Below, in pieces: positions 26,821-35,573 of a DNA stretch of 64,000 nt. The position numbers and the translations under genes are program-made. A model generated the notes under the pieces. That model had not been told where the DNA came from and made no database searches. It saw nothing but the letters and a program-made list of their open reading frames with translations. Location: the NCBI GenBank assembly GCA_029265255.1, contig JAJUJQ010000001.1, forward strand, positions 62,001 to 126,000. The letters are read 5' to 3'. The DNA comes from Spirochaetota bacterium (GTDB lineage Bacteria; Spirochaetota; Spirochaetia; Treponematales; Rectinemataceae). The first letter of the stretch is position 1, and each line of letters opens with the position of its first letter.

Positions 26821-26850
26821 TTTCCAAACATTCTTCAAAAAGGAGCAAGT

Positions 26851-28350
26851 ATGAAGATTCGCGCGACGACACTTTTAACGGTGTTTTGTCTTCTGTTTGG
26901 TACAGCAATAGTCTCCGCGCAAGGTACATCCGGATTCTATACCGCGGATGTCATAGTTGTCGGTTCTGGATTGGCGGGCCATGCGGCAACATACGCTGCT
27001 CTGGAGGCTGGAGCAAGTGTGCTTTGGATCGAGAAGAATCCTGTGCGCGGGGGCTCCACGGCCATCGCGACTGGAACCTATGCTGCAGCAGGGACAACAC
27101 TGCAGCAGGAGAAGGGGATCAAGGATTCCCAGCAAAATTTTATTGATGATATCAATCGAATTGGAAAGGGAAAGGCAAATCAGTCTATTTTGCAAGTGTT
27201 TGTGGAAAAGGCCGCGGCAGTATGGGAATGGTTTGTGCACGCAGGCCTTCCGGTCGATACCAAGCGCAGTCCGTTTATTGATCCGGCTCACAGTCCCTAC
27301 AGCGTGCCTCGGACCTATGTTCCCGCGCCGAATAAATCGTCACAATATACCGATGTATTGTTTTCGCGTATTCAACAACACGGGGATCGGCTTCGCATGC
27401 TTCTTTCCACAAAAGCCGAGCAGCTAATTATCGAGAATGGAAGAATCTGCGGTGTTATCGCTATTTCATCTGAGGGAACGCTTACGCTGAAAGCAAAAAC
27501 TGTGATTCTTGCTACAGGTGGCTATGGATCGAACCGGGAAATGATAGAAGAATTTTCTCCAAAATACAAAGAAATCATGACCGTGACCTTGCCTTTTGCT
27601 ACTGGGGATGGGCACAGGATGGCAAGTCGTGTCGGTGCGCAACTCGTCAATATGGATTATATTTGCGGCTATTTTGGTGGTATTCCTTCAGGTCCAGGAA
27701 AGTATGAGATTGGTTTTGGTGATCTCACCTCAGGGGCAGCCGATGGCTGGAAAGGCGAAATCTGGGTAAATAAGCGAGGCGAACGTTTTGTCAATGAAGA
27801 TGATCCCGATGAGGATCCACGAGAAACAGCTCTGAATGAACAACCTGATCTGGAAAGCATTATTATTTTCGATCAGGGCATGGTCGATTTCAATAAGCGG
27901 TTCCCGATTGCAAACTTCGAAAAACGACTCGCGGAGAACAGCTATGCAGTTAAAAAAGCCGCAACGATTGAGGAACTCTGTGCGGCGTTCAATCTTCCTG
28001 TAGATCAGGTTAAAAGGGAAATTGCAGCGGTAAATGGTGATTTTGCTGCGGGTAGAACGGACCGTTTTGGCAAGAAGCCTGCAGCAGCGTTTTCTGGAGG
28101 TCCTTATTATGGGATTCTCAACCGCGGCGTTATTTTCATGACTCAGGGTGGTATCAAGACCAATAATCGTCTCCAGGTCATTGATACAAAAGGGCAGATC
28201 ATTCCTGGGCTTTATGCGGCAGGCGAAGTTCAGGGAACCAGTCAGTGGGCAGGTTATGGCTTAGCTGGAGGTACCGGCAACGCGCCACCGCTTGTATTTG
28301 GTATGGAAGCAGGGAAAAACGCAGCTATGGAGGCAAAATCACTCAAATGA
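26851..28350 (+). CDS. Exported FAD-dependent reductase, fumarate/urocanate reductase family
   Basis: A 499-aa protein with a Sec-type signal peptide (about 1-24, KIRATTLLTVFCLLFG to SAQG). The FAD-binding DVIVVGSGLAGHAATYAALEAG follows at residue about 33, and a C-terminal FAD contact reads GLYAAGEVQGTSQWAGYGLAGG. GERFVNEDDPDEDPRETA places R324 where flavocytochrome c fumarate reductases have their catalytic Arg. There is no haem domain or FMN-attachment domain, so electrons must come from another carrier, perhaps the FMN protein encoded just before it. Substrate could be fumarate, urocanate, another enoate or something else. A strong terminator follows. Confidence 0.82.
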   Translation: MKIRATTLLTVFCLLFGTAIVSAQGTSGFYTADVIVVGSGLAGHAATYAALEAGASVLWIEKNPVRGGSTAIATGTYAAAGTTLQQEKGIKDSQQNFIDDINRIGKGKANQSILQVFVEKAAAVWEWFVHAGLPVDTKRSPFIDPAHSPYSVPRTYVPAPNKSSQYTDVLFSRIQQHGDRLRMLLSTKAEQLIIENGRICGVIAISSEGTLTLKAKTVILATGGYGSNREMIEEFSPKYKEIMTVTLPFATGDGHRMASRVGAQLVNMDYICGYFGGIPSGPGKYEIGFGDLTSGAADGWKGEIWVNKRGERFVNEDDPDEDPRETALNEQPDLESIIIFDQGMVDFNKRFPIANFEKRLAENSYAVKKAATIEELCAAFNLPVDQVKREIAAVNGDFAAGRTDRFGKKPAAAFSGGPYYGILNRGVIFMTQGGIKTNNRLQVIDTKGQIIPGLYAAGEVQGTSQWAGYGLAGGTGNAPPLVFGMEAGKNAAMEAKSLK

Positions 28351-28388
28351 GCGCAATACATATGGGAGAGAGAGTGTAGAGCAGAAAA

Positions 28389-28420
28389 GAGAGAAGCCCC
28401 TTCAGGCTTCTCTCTTTTTT
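28389..28420 (+). terminator. Rho-independent terminator of the flavoprotein operon
   Basis: GAGAGAAGCC (28389-28398) pairs with GGCTTCTCTC (28405-28414) around a 6-base loop, then six T. A clean intrinsic terminator. Confidence 0.9.
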
Positions 28421-28471
28421 CTCGATCTTCATCGAACCATTGATTCTGCAATTTAATCTCTTTTCCACGAT

Positions 28472-29281
28472 TCAGGACGTAGTATCATTCAGCAACGCTG
28501 CGAGGCATGGAAATTCCGCGCCAAATCTGCGCTCAAGAACCACGCGAGCAAGGTCAAATACTCGCGTCTTTGCCGCAGCGATAATTGCGGAATCTGCGGT
28601 CGCGATAAGCTCGCCTTCCCAATGGGCGAGAAAATGATCGACACCATTTTCGAGGCGGACTTCGGCATCGAGACCTTCTCGAACGAATGCGTCGCGTAGC
28701 CAGGCGGCCTGCCGGCCACTCGATGAAACCGGCGCGTCGAGAAAGAAAGTGATGTGTCGCGGAGCGAATTCCGCAAGAATTCGCACCATGATATCTGCCA
28801 TGCGTTCGAATCCCCGATGATCGGCAATTCTGCCATGAGCTCCCCCCACATCCCGCAGAAATCCATCGGTGGCGATAAACATGGGGTGCCCGTGCAGATA
28901 ATTTGTCAACGTAAACAGCACATTGTACCCGTCGACCGCGAGTTCGGCCTCTTCCCAGAGCGCGCGCACGAGTTTTGCGTGATTGCTGCGAGACAGGTCG
29001 GTGGGAAGAATACCGCGATACAGGAGCATGCGGGCATTGTGGGTAAGGCGAAAGCGATCGCCGACAAGCTTGAGCGTCGCATCCACTGGATAGCCCTTAT
29101 CAAGGAGCATGCGGTAATCCTTGGCCGCATCGATGAAATTGAGGTCGAACAGGGCGCGGTTCGCGCGGGCATCGAATGTAGGAGCAACGGGGACAGTTCC
29201 TTCAGGTGATGTGCCTGAAGACTCATCGCCCGCGGCAGCCTCGGTTGCTGCAAGACTCTTCGGAATGGATTCGCGGTTCAC
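28472..29281 (-). CDS. DUF434/DUF5616-domain protein
   Basis: A 269-aa cytoplasmic protein. The GTG at 29281 overlaps the esterase stop as GTGA; a longer reading from 29449 lies inside the esterase gene and is rejected. Residues about 25-85 hold the DUF434 part (YRMLLDKGYPVDATLKLVGD, then RMLLYRG), and 95-265 the DUF5616 part with VDGYNVLFTLTNYLHG, RDVGGAHGRI and FFLDAPVSSSGRQA. The VDGYNVL stretch resembles PIN/NYN nucleases, and Asp residues recur through the domain, so a nuclease activity is possible but unproven. This family is more often seen in archaea. No function is known to me. Confidence 0.85.
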   Translation of the reverse strand: MNRESIPKSLAATEAAAGDESSGTSPEGTVPVAPTFDARANRALFDLNFIDAAKDYRMLLDKGYPVDATLKLVGDRFRLTHNARMLLYRGILPTDLSRSNHAKLVRALWEEAELAVDGYNVLFTLTNYLHGHPMFIATDGFLRDVGGAHGRIADHRGFERMADIMVRILAEFAPRHITFFLDAPVSSSGRQAAWLRDAFVREGLDAEVRLENGVDHFLAHWEGELIATADSAIIAAAKTRVFDLARVVLERRFGAEFPCLAALLNDTTS

Positions 29282-30915
29282 CGTGTCATCGCCTCTTTGA
29301 GCCGTGTGCGGAGCGGCTCGGCATACGCATCGATCATTGCTTCGACGGATGCCATGGTTGTGCGCCCATTGAGCACCGTGAGCTGAGCCGTTGCGAGATC
29401 GGCATCGAAAATCATGGACGAAGGTGCTTCCTTCGACCATGCCGGCCATGCAGGTAGCGAGGAGCCGGCTTTGTTTGGGTTGCCGGTCCAGACGAGATTT
29501 TTAAGATATTCGACCATGATGGACTGAAGCTGCGTGCGCCCCGGCTCGTTTCTCTTGTTGAAAATGAGAGGCGTAAGGATACCATGAATGCTGTCTGTTC
29601 CAAGGAAAAAGGGTATTTCGAGCGAGTGGAAGGCCCCAAGTGAGCGGCTGTAGGCGCCGGGGAGGACATTTGGCGCGTCGGTCCTGTACCGACCCCAGTC
29701 GAAACGGTAGACATAGACTGGTGGTTGGTCCGGCGAGGATCTCAAAAGGTCCGCAATGCTGTCTGCCCCGTCCGCTTTCCAGCGGGCGCTCGCAACTTCT
29801 GCGTAGGCCTGGTAGAAGGGGTCACGCGAATTTTTTCTCTGGAGAAACATGAAAATCTTCGATTCTTCCCTGTTGGTGCCTATGATGACCGGTACCTGGT
29901 TTGCGGCATTTTCGAGCGCTGCAAAGCCATCGGATGGAAGCACCACACCATCCCATATAGGATAGGGAAAGTTCAGCATTCCCGCAGTTCCGGGTTTGAG
30001 CGCGGCCATGATGGTGCGAGGCGAAAGTTTTCTGAGCCATGAGGCGATTTCTGCTGGGCCGCGCTCGGCGAGTGAAGTTCCAGTTCGCTCACTCAGCCGC
30101 GCAACGAGGTCTTCTGCCCATGCCTGCGCCGATTCCACCGTCGTATTGGTTCTGTAGCCGCTTTGGATGACCGCGCGATGGAACAGACCTCTGGCGCGTT
30201 TCGACGCCAGGAGGGTCAGCACATTGAATGCTCCGGCAGATTCTCCCGCGATGGTGACACGCGCGGGGTCTCCCCCAAAGCGATCGATATTTTCCTGAAT
30301 CCAACGTAATGCCTGGATGATGTCCATTGTGCCGAAATTGCCCGACGCGCTCTCGATATCTGTTCCTTCGCGGAGGGCAGGGTGGTACAGCCAGCCGAAC
30401 ACGCCAAGCCGGTAGTTGATGGATACGAATACAACCCGCGCTTTTGAAGCCAGCCCGCAGCCGTAATAACTCGTCGATTCGTTTGAAGCGCCGGTAGAGT
30501 TGCCGCCGCCGTGGATCCAGACATAGACAGGGAGATTGCTCTCGGAATCATGTGGACGCCAGATATTGAGGTAGAGGCAGTCTTCGGAACCGATGATTGC
30601 CCCTGTCAGGGCGCTTTTCTGGATAGCCTTGGAACCGAACGAGGTCGCGTTGCGGATTCCTTGCCACGGTGCGGGGGGCTTAGGGGCTCTCCAGCGGAGT
30701 TCGCCAACTGGCGGCGATGCGTAGGGGATGCCTAACCATGCGATGGTCTGATTGCGATCGATTTTGCCTTTGACGGCACCATATCGAGTCTCTATTACAA
30801 GCGGGAAGTGGGTATCCGATTGAACCGTCTGAGCAGTCGATTCCTGGATCGGCAGGATTGCCATGCTGATCATCGAAAGTAGCACTACACAATATTTCAA
30901 TGAATATTGATGCAT
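29278..30915 (-). CDS. Exported type B carboxylesterase
   Basis: A 545-aa alpha/beta-hydrolase with a signal peptide (about 1-29). Catalytic Ser is in GESAGAFNVL near residue 224, the oxyanion region in WIHGGGNSTG near 134-140, the acidic residue in TNREESKIF near 345, and His in GAFHSLEIPFF near 430. The IAWLGIPYASPPVGELRWRAP stretch near the N terminus is a hallmark of carboxylesterases type B. Length is typical. It overlaps the DUF434 gene by 4 bp. It would hydrolyse carboxylic esters in the periplasm or outside; the natural substrate is unknown. Confidence 0.93.
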   Translation of the reverse strand: MHQYSLKYCVVLLSMISMAILPIQESTAQTVQSDTHFPLVIETRYGAVKGKIDRNQTIAWLGIPYASPPVGELRWRAPKPPAPWQGIRNATSFGSKAIQKSALTGAIIGSEDCLYLNIWRPHDSESNLPVYVWIHGGGNSTGASNESTSYYGCGLASKARVVFVSINYRLGVFGWLYHPALREGTDIESASGNFGTMDIIQALRWIQENIDRFGGDPARVTIAGESAGAFNVLTLLASKRARGLFHRAVIQSGYRTNTTVESAQAWAEDLVARLSERTGTSLAERGPAEIASWLRKLSPRTIMAALKPGTAGMLNFPYPIWDGVVLPSDGFAALENAANQVPVIIGTNREESKIFMFLQRKNSRDPFYQAYAEVASARWKADGADSIADLLRSSPDQPPVYVYRFDWGRYRTDAPNVLPGAYSRSLGAFHSLEIPFFLGTDSIHGILTPLIFNKRNEPGRTQLQSIMVEYLKNLVWTGNPNKAGSSLPAWPAWSKEAPSSMIFDADLATAQLTVLNGRTTMASVEAMIDAYAEPLRTRLKEAMTR

Positions 30916-31030
30916 ATATTCACAATAATGGAGAAGCGGACGATCGACAAGGTTTGTTCGCCTGTCACCGCGGTTGAGTGTCAGATGTTTTTTCTGCTAC
31001 TCTGAACCTTGACTCGCAAAGGAGCTTTTC

Positions 31031-32368
31031 ATGATCAATGAGCATGAATCCATCTATCAGATTTATCTCAGAAATTTCACTGCCGAAGGTACCTTCCGGG
31101 CTGCCATGCCGTATCTGTCCGCCATCAGGGCCATGGGATTCGAATGGATCTATTTCACTCCCATTCACCCAATCGGGGAGGCGAAGAGAAAAGGCAGACT
31201 TGGAAGTCCATATGCTATTAAAAATTATAGAACAATCAACCCAGAGCTTGGTTCAATGGAGGACTTCTCGGCGCTTATTGGGGAAGCGCATCGCTGTGGG
31301 CTTAAGGTCATGATCGATGTGGTATTCAACCACACTTCGCCGGATTCGGTCCTCGCGCGCGAGCATCCGGATTGGTATCTTGCGGCAACAGATGGTGGGC
31401 CGGGACGCAAATGCGATGACTGGAGCGATGTAATCGATTTTGATTATGGTAGTTCCCCGCATCTTTGGGTTGAACTGATCGCGACGCTTGCCCAGTGGCG
31501 CGACGCGGGCGTTGATGGGTTTCGCTGCGATGTGGCATCGCTTGTGCCAGCCGATTTCTGGAAACAGGCGCGTACGCGCGTCAATCAGTACGACCCCGGA
31601 ACAAGAAGCGAGCGCTATCCTCTGGTGTGGCTCGCCGAGAGCGTACATCCGACATTTTTGAAGAAAATGCGTGAGGCGGGATTTGGAGCATGGAGCGAGC
31701 CGGAGCTGCATGCGGCAGCTTTCGATCTGACGTATGATTATGATGGCTGGGAGAGGCTGGAGCAAGTGTGGAAGGGGGGTCTGCCGCTCGCAAGGTACCT
31801 CGAATACCTGTATATCCAGGAAACCCTCTATCCAAAAGGGGCGAAAAAACTGCGCTTCCTTGAGAATCACGACCAGCAGAGGGCTGCCATGCGATTCGGC
31901 CGCGGAAAGCAGCTGCGCGCTTGGACCGCGCTCTATCAATTTCTGCCCGGTGTGAGCATGGCGTACATGGGACAGGAGCTCGCGCTGACCCGCAAGCCTG
32001 ATCTGTTCGATCGCGATCCAATGAGGAGGGAAGAAGGGGACCCTGCTTTTACCTCATTCTTTATCGCGAGTCTTCGAGCAGCAAAAGAAGCAAAGAATAA
32101 CGCACCGTACAGCGCATGGACGCTGCTGGAGCATGGCGCGCTGCTTTATCTGCGGAGCGCCCAGCCGCTTTCCATGCCATCGCCGATCGATCCTGCGTGG
32201 CTCCGCGATGGGAGCTACCTCCTTGTGGCACAGCCTGAAAGCGTATCAGGAAAGGATACGATGCCCTGGTCTGTTGCGGGAATTGATTGTATTTCGGGCG
32301 AAAGGGTGATGTTGAATAAGGGAGACTCGCTGCCGGATACTGGCGCGATGATTCTCAGAATTGAATAA
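31031..32368 (+). CDS. Alpha-amylase family (GH13) glycosidase
   Basis: A 445-aa cytoplasmic enzyme (no signal peptide) with the GH13 barrel. Region I is VMIDVVFNHTS, region II GVDGFRCDVASL with nucleophile Asp, region III WLAESVHP with the acid/base Glu, and region IV LENHDQQR with the transition-state Asp. The N-terminal ESIYQIYLRNFTAEGTF start and short length resemble trehalose synthase/maltogenic or sucrose phosphorylase-like members rather than secreted alpha-amylase. Exact specificity cannot be read. Ribosome site GGAGC lies before the ATG. It is convergent with the NagD-like gene. Confidence 0.9.
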   Translation: MINEHESIYQIYLRNFTAEGTFRAAMPYLSAIRAMGFEWIYFTPIHPIGEAKRKGRLGSPYAIKNYRTINPELGSMEDFSALIGEAHRCGLKVMIDVVFNHTSPDSVLAREHPDWYLAATDGGPGRKCDDWSDVIDFDYGSSPHLWVELIATLAQWRDAGVDGFRCDVASLVPADFWKQARTRVNQYDPGTRSERYPLVWLAESVHPTFLKKMREAGFGAWSEPELHAAAFDLTYDYDGWERLEQVWKGGLPLARYLEYLYIQETLYPKGAKKLRFLENHDQQRAAMRFGRGKQLRAWTALYQFLPGVSMAYMGQELALTRKPDLFDRDPMRREEGDPAFTSFFIASLRAAKEAKNNAPYSAWTLLEHGALLYLRSAQPLSMPSPIDPAWLRDGSYLLVAQPESVSGKDTMPWSVAGIDCISGERVMLNKGDSLPDTGAMILRIE

Positions 32369-32390
32369 TACTGAATATCGCTAAGAGGGG

Positions 32391-32412
32391 CCGCCTCAAG
32401 CGAAGAAGGCGG
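32391..32412. terminator. Short stem-loop between convergent genes
   Basis: CCGCCT (32391-32396) pairs with AGGCGG (32407-32412) with a 10-base loop. No T run; a weak terminator candidate for either flanking gene. Confidence 0.35.
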
Positions 32413-32424
32413 ACTCGCGTGTGC

Positions 32425-33225
32425 TCAGCCTGAATCCGGGATCTCGAAAATGCCTTCAAGCACATGGTCCGGCGCGTAAGCAAAACGTGGAATGTCGCTT
32501 TTGGCTGTCACGCCCGTAAGCACCAGAACGGTCTCGATCTGTGACTCAATACCGGCAATAATGTCCGTATCCATCCGATCCCCTATGATGACCGTTTCCT
32601 CCCGGGTCGCGCCGAGTGTGCGCAGCGCGTGCCGCATCATGAGAGGATTTGGCTTGCCAACAAAGTAGGCTTTCCTGCCGGTAGCCAGCTCGATAGGAGC
32701 GACCAGCGCGCCGCATGCAGGCACAAGACCACTTTCGCCCGGGCCGGTGAGGTCGGGATTGGTGCCGATAAGACGCGCTCCGGCCAGCACCAGCCGAACT
32801 GCTTTTTCCAGCGAGTCCAGCGTATAGGTTCGCGCTTCGCCAACGACGACATAATCGGGATTGATATTGTTCATGGTATAGCCGACGCGATAGAGGGCGT
32901 GGATAAGTCCCGGCTCTCCTATGACATACGCTGATCCTCCCGGCCGCTGACTGGCGAGGAAGGCAGCGGTGGCGAGAGCGCTCGTATAGAAATGGTCGGG
33001 CGTTACCTCGATGCCCAACCGCGCGAGTTTTTGCGACAGCTCTTCGGGGGAACGCTCGCTCGAATTGGTAAGAAATAGAAATTTGCGCTGTCCGCGCTTC
33101 AGCCACTCGACAAAATCCGCCGCGCCGGGCAAAAGGCGATTGCCATGATAGATCACACCATCCATATCGACGATAAAAGCCTTTTTCTGCCGAATGGCGG
33201 CCAATTCTGTATCAGAAACGCTCAT
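32425..33225 (-). CDS. HAD-IIA family phosphatase (NagD-like)
   Basis: A 266-aa cytoplasmic phosphatase. Motif I is FIVDMDGVIYHGN near residue 18, motif II FLTNSS near 52, Lys in FVGKPNPLMM near 193, and motif IV IIGDRMDTDI near 217. This is the NagD/AraL/p-nitrophenylphosphatase group, which act on nucleotide or sugar phosphates. It overlaps ppk by 4 bp and is last in the polyphosphate cluster, so it may use a related phosphate ester; that is only contextual. Confidence 0.92.
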   Translation of the reverse strand: MSVSDTELAAIRQKKAFIVDMDGVIYHGNRLLPGAADFVEWLKRGQRKFLFLTNSSERSPEELSQKLARLGIEVTPDHFYTSALATAAFLASQRPGGSAYVIGEPGLIHALYRVGYTMNNINPDYVVVGEARTYTLDSLEKAVRLVLAGARLIGTNPDLTGPGESGLVPACGALVAPIELATGRKAYFVGKPNPLMMRHALRTLGATREETVIIGDRMDTDIIAGIESQIETVLVLTGVTAKSDIPRFAYAPDHVLEGIFEIPDSG

Positions 33226-35522
33226 GGAGTACCTCTCTCCGATGAAGGTGATGAATTCCCACTGATTCTCGCGGAGATACGCCGCACCTGCAGCACCTCC
33301 ATTTTTTCCTCGATTGTCCGTACTGCTTTCTTGGCAAGGCGGTAGAGGTGTTCCTGCGCACTTTCTTCCTTACGGGCGCTGCGCGGGAATGAAAAAATCG
33401 ACAGTGCTGCGCCCGTTTCTCCCGTGTTAACACGAGACAAATCCACCCATTCGCCGCTGGAGGTCAATCGATAGGCATGCGTGGTGTCCTGAAAATAGGA
33501 ATCCAGGATTTCTTTGATCCGCGCCCTGAGCCCAGCATCGAATACAGGAAAAAGAAGCTCGATCCGCTTTTCCATATTCCGTTGAAGCCAGTCCGCGCTC
33601 GAGAGATAGAGTTCCTCACTCCCGCCGTTGCGGAAATAGAGAATGCGCCCATGTTCGAGATAGCGGCCGAGCACAGAACGCACTTCAATAGTATCTGAGA
33701 GTTGAGGCAAACCAGGCACCAGTGCGCATACTCCGCGTACATTGAGATAAATCCGTACACCCGCCGCGGATGCTCGGTATAAAGCCCGTACGATATCGGG
33801 ATCCGATAGCGCATTGACCTTGGCGACGATAAGTCCTGGCGACTCCGCGCTCGACTGGGTGATTTCTCGTTCGATAAGTCCGATGATGCGCTTTTTCAAA
33901 TCAAATGGGGCAATGGCGGTGACGGATAGCGCCTGAATGCTTGAATATCCTGTCAGCATGTTGAAAAACAGGGCAATGTCGGTGCACAGCTGCTCATTGG
34001 CCGAAAATAGACAGAAGTCTACATAGCTGCGTGCGGTTCGTTCGTTGTAGTTGCCGGTCGACAGGTGTAGATACCTCCGGATTCCTCCATCGGGTTTGCG
34101 CCGAATCACAAGTGTTGCCTTCGCGTGCACTTTCAGATGAGCTACACCATACGTCACAATGGCTCCTGCCTGTTCCAGTGCCGCAGCCCAAGAAATGTTC
34201 TTTTCCTCATCGAAACGGGCCTTCAGCTCGATCACGACGACGACCTGCTTGCCGGCCCTGGCAGCTTTGGCAAGTGCGTGAACGATCGGCGAATTCATGC
34301 CGCTGGTGCGGTACAGCGTGATTTTGATCCCGAGCACGAAGGGGTCTTCGGCGGATTCTTCGATAAAACGCTGCACTGTATCGAATGATTCATACGGGAG
34401 GTTGACAAACCGGTCGTGCGCGTCGATCCAGTCGAACACGCTGGTTCCCGAGGGAATGCTGCGGATCGGCTTCCATTCCCGGAAGACCAGGTTTTGGTTG
34501 AGTGTAATGCCGCGCGCGCGGTAAAATTCCGGATCGCACAGCGCCTGCAGCCTGCCGATATCGATCGGCCATTTGATGCGATAGACATCTGTTTCATCAA
34601 GAGAAAGGCTGTGCATCAGTACCTGCTCGATGAACGGATCACTTCCGGAGCAGACCAGGCGAACCGGGGTGGAATTTTGTCTTCCTGCGAGAACCTCTTC
34701 CATAGCGGCAAGGAAATCGTCGTCGCGATCTTCGTCGACGCTGAAATCCGCGTCACGGTTGACCTTGAAGACCGCGCTGTGCAGCACACGATAGCCGGGG
34801 AAGAGGCGATTTCCGAATACGGTGACAAGATCTTCAAGAAGGGCGAATCTTGACTGCGGAATCCCCATCTCCGACTGAGGTGACTCAGAGGGCAGCGCGA
34901 TGATCCGTTCGATGTTGCGAGGCACCTGGACGATGGCGATGGATTCGGTCGGGTTGCCTGAGCGCGCTGGGGGGGTGGAGGAGGTCGAGGTTTCTGAGAC
35001 AAGCGAGTTTTCCGGCTCGTTCCATGCTTTATCGCGCGCGAGCCTGAACGCCACGTGTACCTGCAAGCTGCCGGTTGCGGGGAACACTCCTCCCTCAAGA
35101 CGGAGCGGAGTGAGCAGAGGATATACCTGTTCGGCAAAATATTTTTCCAGAAAGCGGATATCCTTGCTTTTCCAATGCGAATGAGGCACAAGGTGGATGC
35201 CCTGCGTGGCAAGGTCCGGAAGGAGATGTTCGTGGAGATGCCGGTAGAGCAGCTGATAGTGGGACTGTACCTTTTCGTGGATAGTGGTGCGGAGCTCTTC
35301 GGGTCCCATGCCAGCCCACTCTTCACTTGAGAGACCTTTCGCGATAGCGGCTTTAACGGCAGCGACCCGGACCATAAAGAATTCGTCGAGGTTAGATGCG
35401 AAAATGCTTATGAATCTGAGCTGTTCCAGGAGGGGTGTCGATGGTTTGAGCCCTTCTGCGAGCACGCGGGCATTGTAGTCGAGCCATGAGAGCTCCCGGT
35501 TCAGCATTGGCATCTGTTTCAT
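33222..35522 (-). CDS. ppk1: Polyphosphate kinase
   Basis: A 766-aa enzyme that polymerises the gamma phosphate of ATP into polyphosphate. The N-terminal LNRELSWLDYNARVL and NLDEFFMVRVAAVK are hallmark segments. The catalytic region includes HLKVHAKATLVIRR with the phosphorylated His, the YLHLSTGNYNERTA loop, and the later YLEHGRI and LSSADWLQRNMEKRIELL motifs. Residues about 175-215 are a Ser/Pro-rich insertion that makes it somewhat longer than the E. coli enzyme. It overlaps the NagD-like gene by 4 bp and lies 51 bp after the Ppx/GppA-HD gene, so synthesis and hydrolysis appear co-expressed. Confidence 0.95.
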   Translation of the reverse strand: MKQMPMLNRELSWLDYNARVLAEGLKPSTPLLEQLRFISIFASNLDEFFMVRVAAVKAAIAKGLSSEEWAGMGPEELRTTIHEKVQSHYQLLYRHLHEHLLPDLATQGIHLVPHSHWKSKDIRFLEKYFAEQVYPLLTPLRLEGGVFPATGSLQVHVAFRLARDKAWNEPENSLVSETSTSSTPPARSGNPTESIAIVQVPRNIERIIALPSESPQSEMGIPQSRFALLEDLVTVFGNRLFPGYRVLHSAVFKVNRDADFSVDEDRDDDFLAAMEEVLAGRQNSTPVRLVCSGSDPFIEQVLMHSLSLDETDVYRIKWPIDIGRLQALCDPEFYRARGITLNQNLVFREWKPIRSIPSGTSVFDWIDAHDRFVNLPYESFDTVQRFIEESAEDPFVLGIKITLYRTSGMNSPIVHALAKAARAGKQVVVVIELKARFDEEKNISWAAALEQAGAIVTYGVAHLKVHAKATLVIRRKPDGGIRRYLHLSTGNYNERTARSYVDFCLFSANEQLCTDIALFFNMLTGYSSIQALSVTAIAPFDLKKRIIGLIEREITQSSAESPGLIVAKVNALSDPDIVRALYRASAAGVRIYLNVRGVCALVPGLPQLSDTIEVRSVLGRYLEHGRILYFRNGGSEELYLSSADWLQRNMEKRIELLFPVFDAGLRARIKEILDSYFQDTTHAYRLTSSGEWVDLSRVNTGETGAALSIFSFPRSARKEESAQEHLYRLAKKAVRTIEEKMEVLQVRRISARISGNSSPSSERGTP

Positions 35523-35573
35523 GCAGACCCTCGTTTTTCTGTCGGCACGTGCTGGCGCATGGATTCGAATAGC

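Noticed and set aside
29282..29449. N-terminal extension of the DUF434 frame
   Set aside because: It lies inside the esterase coding region in another frame; the GTGA overlap gives a natural start.
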